Shown: positions 61,186 to 64,000 of the stretch, one piece after another | Layout of the letters: every line of letters starts with the position of its first letter | Numbering within the stretch: position 1 is the stretch's first letter | Origin: Capsicum annuum | Taxonomy: Eukaryota; Streptophyta; Magnoliopsida; Solanales; Solanaceae | Direction of reading: 5' to 3' | NCBI RefSeq assembly: GCF_002878395.1 | Contig: NW_025857900.1 | Location: 104,667-168,666, forward strand | Length of the DNA stretch: 64,000 nucleotides | Notes under the pieces: generated by a model | The model's input: only the letters and a program-made list of their open reading frames with translations | Database searches by the model: none | Told to the model about the DNA's origin: nothing | Program-made: the position numbers and the translations under genes

Positions 61186-62230
61186 ATGCCTCCTAAAAAA
61201 AGAAACGGGAATCAGTCGGCCCCTCAGCTTAAAAAACATTTGGGAAAACATGTTTCTCATGCATAGTTTAGAGCTGTATTTACTACTCTTGTTCAGTTAG
61301 TTGCTTCTCAGAATGAACGAATAACTGTCATTCCGTCCAACCCAGTGGCCAATTCAGCCGCTTCCTGGATTTGGGACTTTACCAGAATGAATCCTTCATC
61401 CTTTCTCGGGTCTAAGACAGATGATCCCTCAGGAATTCCTAGATCAGGTGTAGAAGGTTACTGACATTATAGGGGTTACTCATATTAAGAGTGCTGAGCT
61501 AGCTACATATTAGTTGCAGGATGTTACTCACACTTGGTTCAAGCAGTGGAAGTCAGAGAGGGTAGTTGATATAGGGCCAGTTGAGTGGGAGGAGTTTGCT
61601 TTTGCTTTCCTTGATAGATTCTTTCCCTAGAGCGTAGAGAAGCTAAGGTATTAGAATTAATCAACCTCAGGAAGGGAAACGTAACGGTGAAAAAGTATTC
61701 TCTTAAGTTTACTATACTTGCCAGATATGCCCCTCTTGTGGTTGTAGATAGCAAGGCAAAGATGAGTAAGTTTGTTTTAGGGAAGAATGATAGCATGGTT
61801 AATAAGTGTAGATTCGCCATGCTAAATAGTGACATAAATTTAGCCTAGCTTATGACTCATACTCAGTAGATAGAGGAGCAAAAGATTAAGATGAAGAAAA
61901 AACAGAATAAGAGAGCAAGGACATGTAGTTTCAACTTTGCTCAACCCAAATTAGAAGGAGAAAATTGTTCTCAGTTTTATACTAAGTTATTAGTTCCAGC
62001 TCCTTCTTCAGCTAGTGCTTCAGTTCCTAAATTCAAAGACGGCAATAGAGATAGAGCACTAGGCTCTAAGTCTCAGGGTAGTGTTAACAGTGCCCGCACC
62101 TAATCTCTTTGCTAGACTTATGGCATGAACCACCAGGGTACTTGCAGAGCTGGAAGTGATGCCTATTTTGGTTGTGGTAAACTAGGCCACAGAGTTAGAG
62201 ATTATCCGCATTCAGGTCCGCAGGGTCAAT
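61186..62230 (+). pseudogene. E gag, broken
   Basis: ATG at 61186 with MPPKKRNGNQSAPQ, one residue different from the D start. Further blocks (INLRKGNVTVKKYSLKFTIL near 61660-61720 and LARYAPLVVVDS near 61715) match D and B. Zinc knuckle near 62160-62210 reads YFGCGKLGHRVRDYP. Stops at 61266 and later. Confidence 0.85.
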
Positions 62231-62331
62231 AGAATCACTCCACAGGGTTCCACCTCTAGCGCTATTAGTGGGAAACGCTTGAATAGACTCTTGCTCTCTA
62301 GTCCCTACAAGATCAAGAAAATTCTCTTCAT

Positions 62332-62640
62332 GTGGTTACTGGTACGTTACAGATCTTTTGTGTGCATGTTTATTCTTTGCTAGATCCAGGTGCTTGCTTG
62401 TCTTTTGTTACTCCATATATAGCAGACAATTTCAGAATCAGTCCTAAAATTCTAGCAGAGCTCTTTTCAGTCTCTACCCTAGTGTGTAAAACCATCATAG
62501 CTCGCGTGGGTATACAGGAACTGCCCAGTTATGATATTTTAGAAATTCACTTTAGTAGACTTAGTTGAATTAGAGATGACTGATTTTGATGTTATTCTTG
62601 GCATGGATTTTCTTTATTAGTGCTATGCCACAGTCGACTG
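62332..62640 (+). pseudogene. E aspartic protease, broken
   Basis: Open frame 62332-62568 carries YSLLDPGACLSFVTPYIADN with the Asp-Pro-Gly active site, then IGIQELPSYDILEIHFSRL-type readings. TDFDVILGMDF follows near 62580-62610 in another frame. Confidence 0.85.
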
Positions 62641-62739
62641 CAAAAATAGAATAGTCAAGTTTCAGTTCCCAAATAAACCCGTCCTTGAGTGGAAGGGTAG
62701 TGTGTCCTCTTTAAGAGGTTAGCTTATTTCCTATCTTCG

Positions 62740-63680
62740 GGAATGGAAGATGATATCTAAGGGATGTGTCTATCATCTTATTCATGTTAAGGACTCTAGC
62801 TCCAAAACTCCTAGTCTTGAATCAGTTTCAGTCGTGAATGAGTATTCAGTTGTCTTTTCCAAAGATCTTTCTAGAATTTCTCTTGAAAGGGAAATAGACT
62901 TCGGCATTGATATTATTCTAGCTACTCAACCTATATCTATTCCTCCATACAGAATGGCACCAGCAGAACTCAAAGAATTGAAAGAGAAGTTGAAGGATCT
63001 CTTAGATAAGGAATTAATCAGGTCTAGTGTTTCCCCATGGGGTGCACCAGTCTTAGTCGTGTGAAAGAAAGATGGTTCTCTCAGAATGTGTATAGATTAC
63101 CATCAGCTTAATAAAGTTATGATCAAGAACAAGTATCCACTTCCCAGAATCGATGACTTATTTGACCAACTTTAGGATGGCAGCTATTTCTCTAAGATAG
63201 ACCTCAGATTCGACTATCATCAGCTCAGAGTCAAAGAATGTGACATTCCAAAAAAAGCCTTCCATACTCGGTATGGTCACTTCAAATTCCTAGTCGTGTC
63301 CTTTTGTCTTACCAATTCCCCAACCTCTTTCAAGGACTTGATGAACTGGGTGTTCAAGCAGTACTTGGACATGTTCGTCATAGTCTTTATAGATGATATT
63401 TTGGTCTATTCCCACAGTGAGTGAGATCATGTAGAGCATCTCAAAATAGTACTTCAGACTCTCAGAGATCATTAGATATTCACCAAATTCAATAAGTGAG
63501 AATTTTGGCTAAGGTCAGTAGCATTCCTTGGTTACATTTATGGTGATGGCATTAGAGTAGATCCTCAAAAGATTGAAGTAGTAAGAAACTGGCCTAGAAT
63601 TGTCTCTCCATGAGATATCAGGAATTTCTTGGGTTTGGCTGGCTATTACAGACGGTTTGTTGAAGGATTTTCTTCTATTG
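62740..63680 (+). pseudogene. E reverse transcriptase, broken
   Basis: A 104-codon open part (62750-63064) includes [20 protein letters not shown] and [12 protein letters not shown]. The catalytic block [16 protein letters not shown] near 63373-63420 keeps both Asp. Stops and shifts before and after. Confidence 0.9.
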
Positions 63681-63689
63681 CATCCCCTA

Positions 63690-64000
63690 TGTCCAGATTG
63701 ACTCAGAAGAAAGTCAAGTTTCAGTGGTTAGATCCTTGCGAGAAGAGTTTTCAGATGGGTTTGTAGTGTATTATGATGCATCCAGAGTAAGTTTGGATTA
63801 TGTCCTCATGCAGCATGGTAAGGTCATAGCCTACGCCTCCAGACAACTTAAACCTCATGAGAAGAATTACCCTACTCATGATCTTGAGCTAGCATCCATA
63901 GTTTTTGCCTTAAACATTTGGAGGCATTATCTATCAGAGTTCATGTAGATGTGTTCACAGATCACAAGAGTCTCCAGTATGTATTTTCTCAGAAACATCT
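63690..64000 (+). pseudogene. E RNase H, partial
   Basis: Open frame 63724-63948 reads [40 protein letters not shown] and [10 protein letters not shown], well-preserved RNase H blocks. A 56-bp deletion relative to D lies at 63750, removing the SFQELKT part of the linker. Cut by the window edge. Confidence 0.88.

Larger units (their letters stand above)
49938..64000 (+). mobile_element. D: plus-strand chromovirus with element E nested in its 3' LTR
   Basis: 5' LTR (truncated at its start), PBS, gag, protease, RT, RNase H, integrase, chromodomain, polypurine tract and a 3' LTR that is interrupted by E at 58692 and continues beyond the window. LTR tgtaagacccc differs from the B family but the body aligns. 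Gag start MPPKRRNGNQ. The polyprotein is broken. It is joined to the Athila remnant by a truncated left edge, so its target duplication is lost. Confidence 0.9.

Noticed and set aside
1..64000. tRNA, rRNA, CRISPR or bacterial operon features
   Set aside because: No cloverleaf, no rRNA segments and no regular spaced repeats were noticed; primer-binding sites mimic a tRNA end by design.

Overview
This window looks like plant nuclear DNA made almost entirely of degenerate, nested retrotransposons. I see no intact host gene, rRNA, tRNA or CRISPR array. The reverse-transcriptase families are plant chromovirus Ty3/gypsy, Athila/Tat Ty3/gypsy, Ty1/copia and an RTE-type LINE. The LINE's 3' tail resembles, from memory, the tail shared with the TS SINEs of nightshades. 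That suggests a Solanaceae genome, perhaps pepper or a relative, in gene-poor heterochromatin. Almost every protein frame is broken by stops and shifts, so the elements are old; they are called here as pseudogenes.

Layout. 1-8040: chromovirus T1 (+), with truncated 5' LTR, broken polyprotein ending in a chromodomain, and a complete 2.8 kb 3' LTR. 8041-8540: unassigned. 8540-9875: LTR fragment of another family. 9876-34917: minus-strand element A, whose body is split by minus-strand chromovirus B (15704-33584, 5-bp target duplication attac). The B 3' LTR is split by an RTE LINE (17243-25007, minus), and the LINE is split by a 4.0 kb solo LTR 'C' (20397-24419, duplication tcaga). That is four nested layers. 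34918-39849: Ty1/copia element (+) inserted in the A 5' LTR and cut off after its RT. 39850-46045: minus-strand gypsy element F, whose integrase is interrupted by a solo LTR of its own family in opposite orientation (43022-45361). 46058-47833: LTR fragment of the T1 family. 47834-49937: Athila/Tat-type gag-protease remnant (+). 49938-64000: chromovirus D (+), with a second related element E (+) inserted in the D 3' LTR and running off the window.

How the parts work together. B, C, D and E share one LTR architecture: a short upstream part with family-specific GC-rich words, a TATA box, then a transcribed leader of about 2 kb. Comparing these four LTR families shows a 9-bp hairpin with a 7-nt pyrimidine-rich loop, about 150-200 nt downstream of the TATA box and just after a splice-donor-like AGGTATG. 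Its stem differs between families at four positions, and each change is compensated on the other arm. This covariation is the best candidate in the window for an undescribed functional structure. A second perfect hairpin (ctatggt/accatag) lies in the distal LTR, and B shows a four-fold interspersed actag-type motif that is recognisable but drifted in D. Other notable items are the inverted F LTR pair, templated filler DNA at 45998-46057, and microhomology deletions in the RNase H region.
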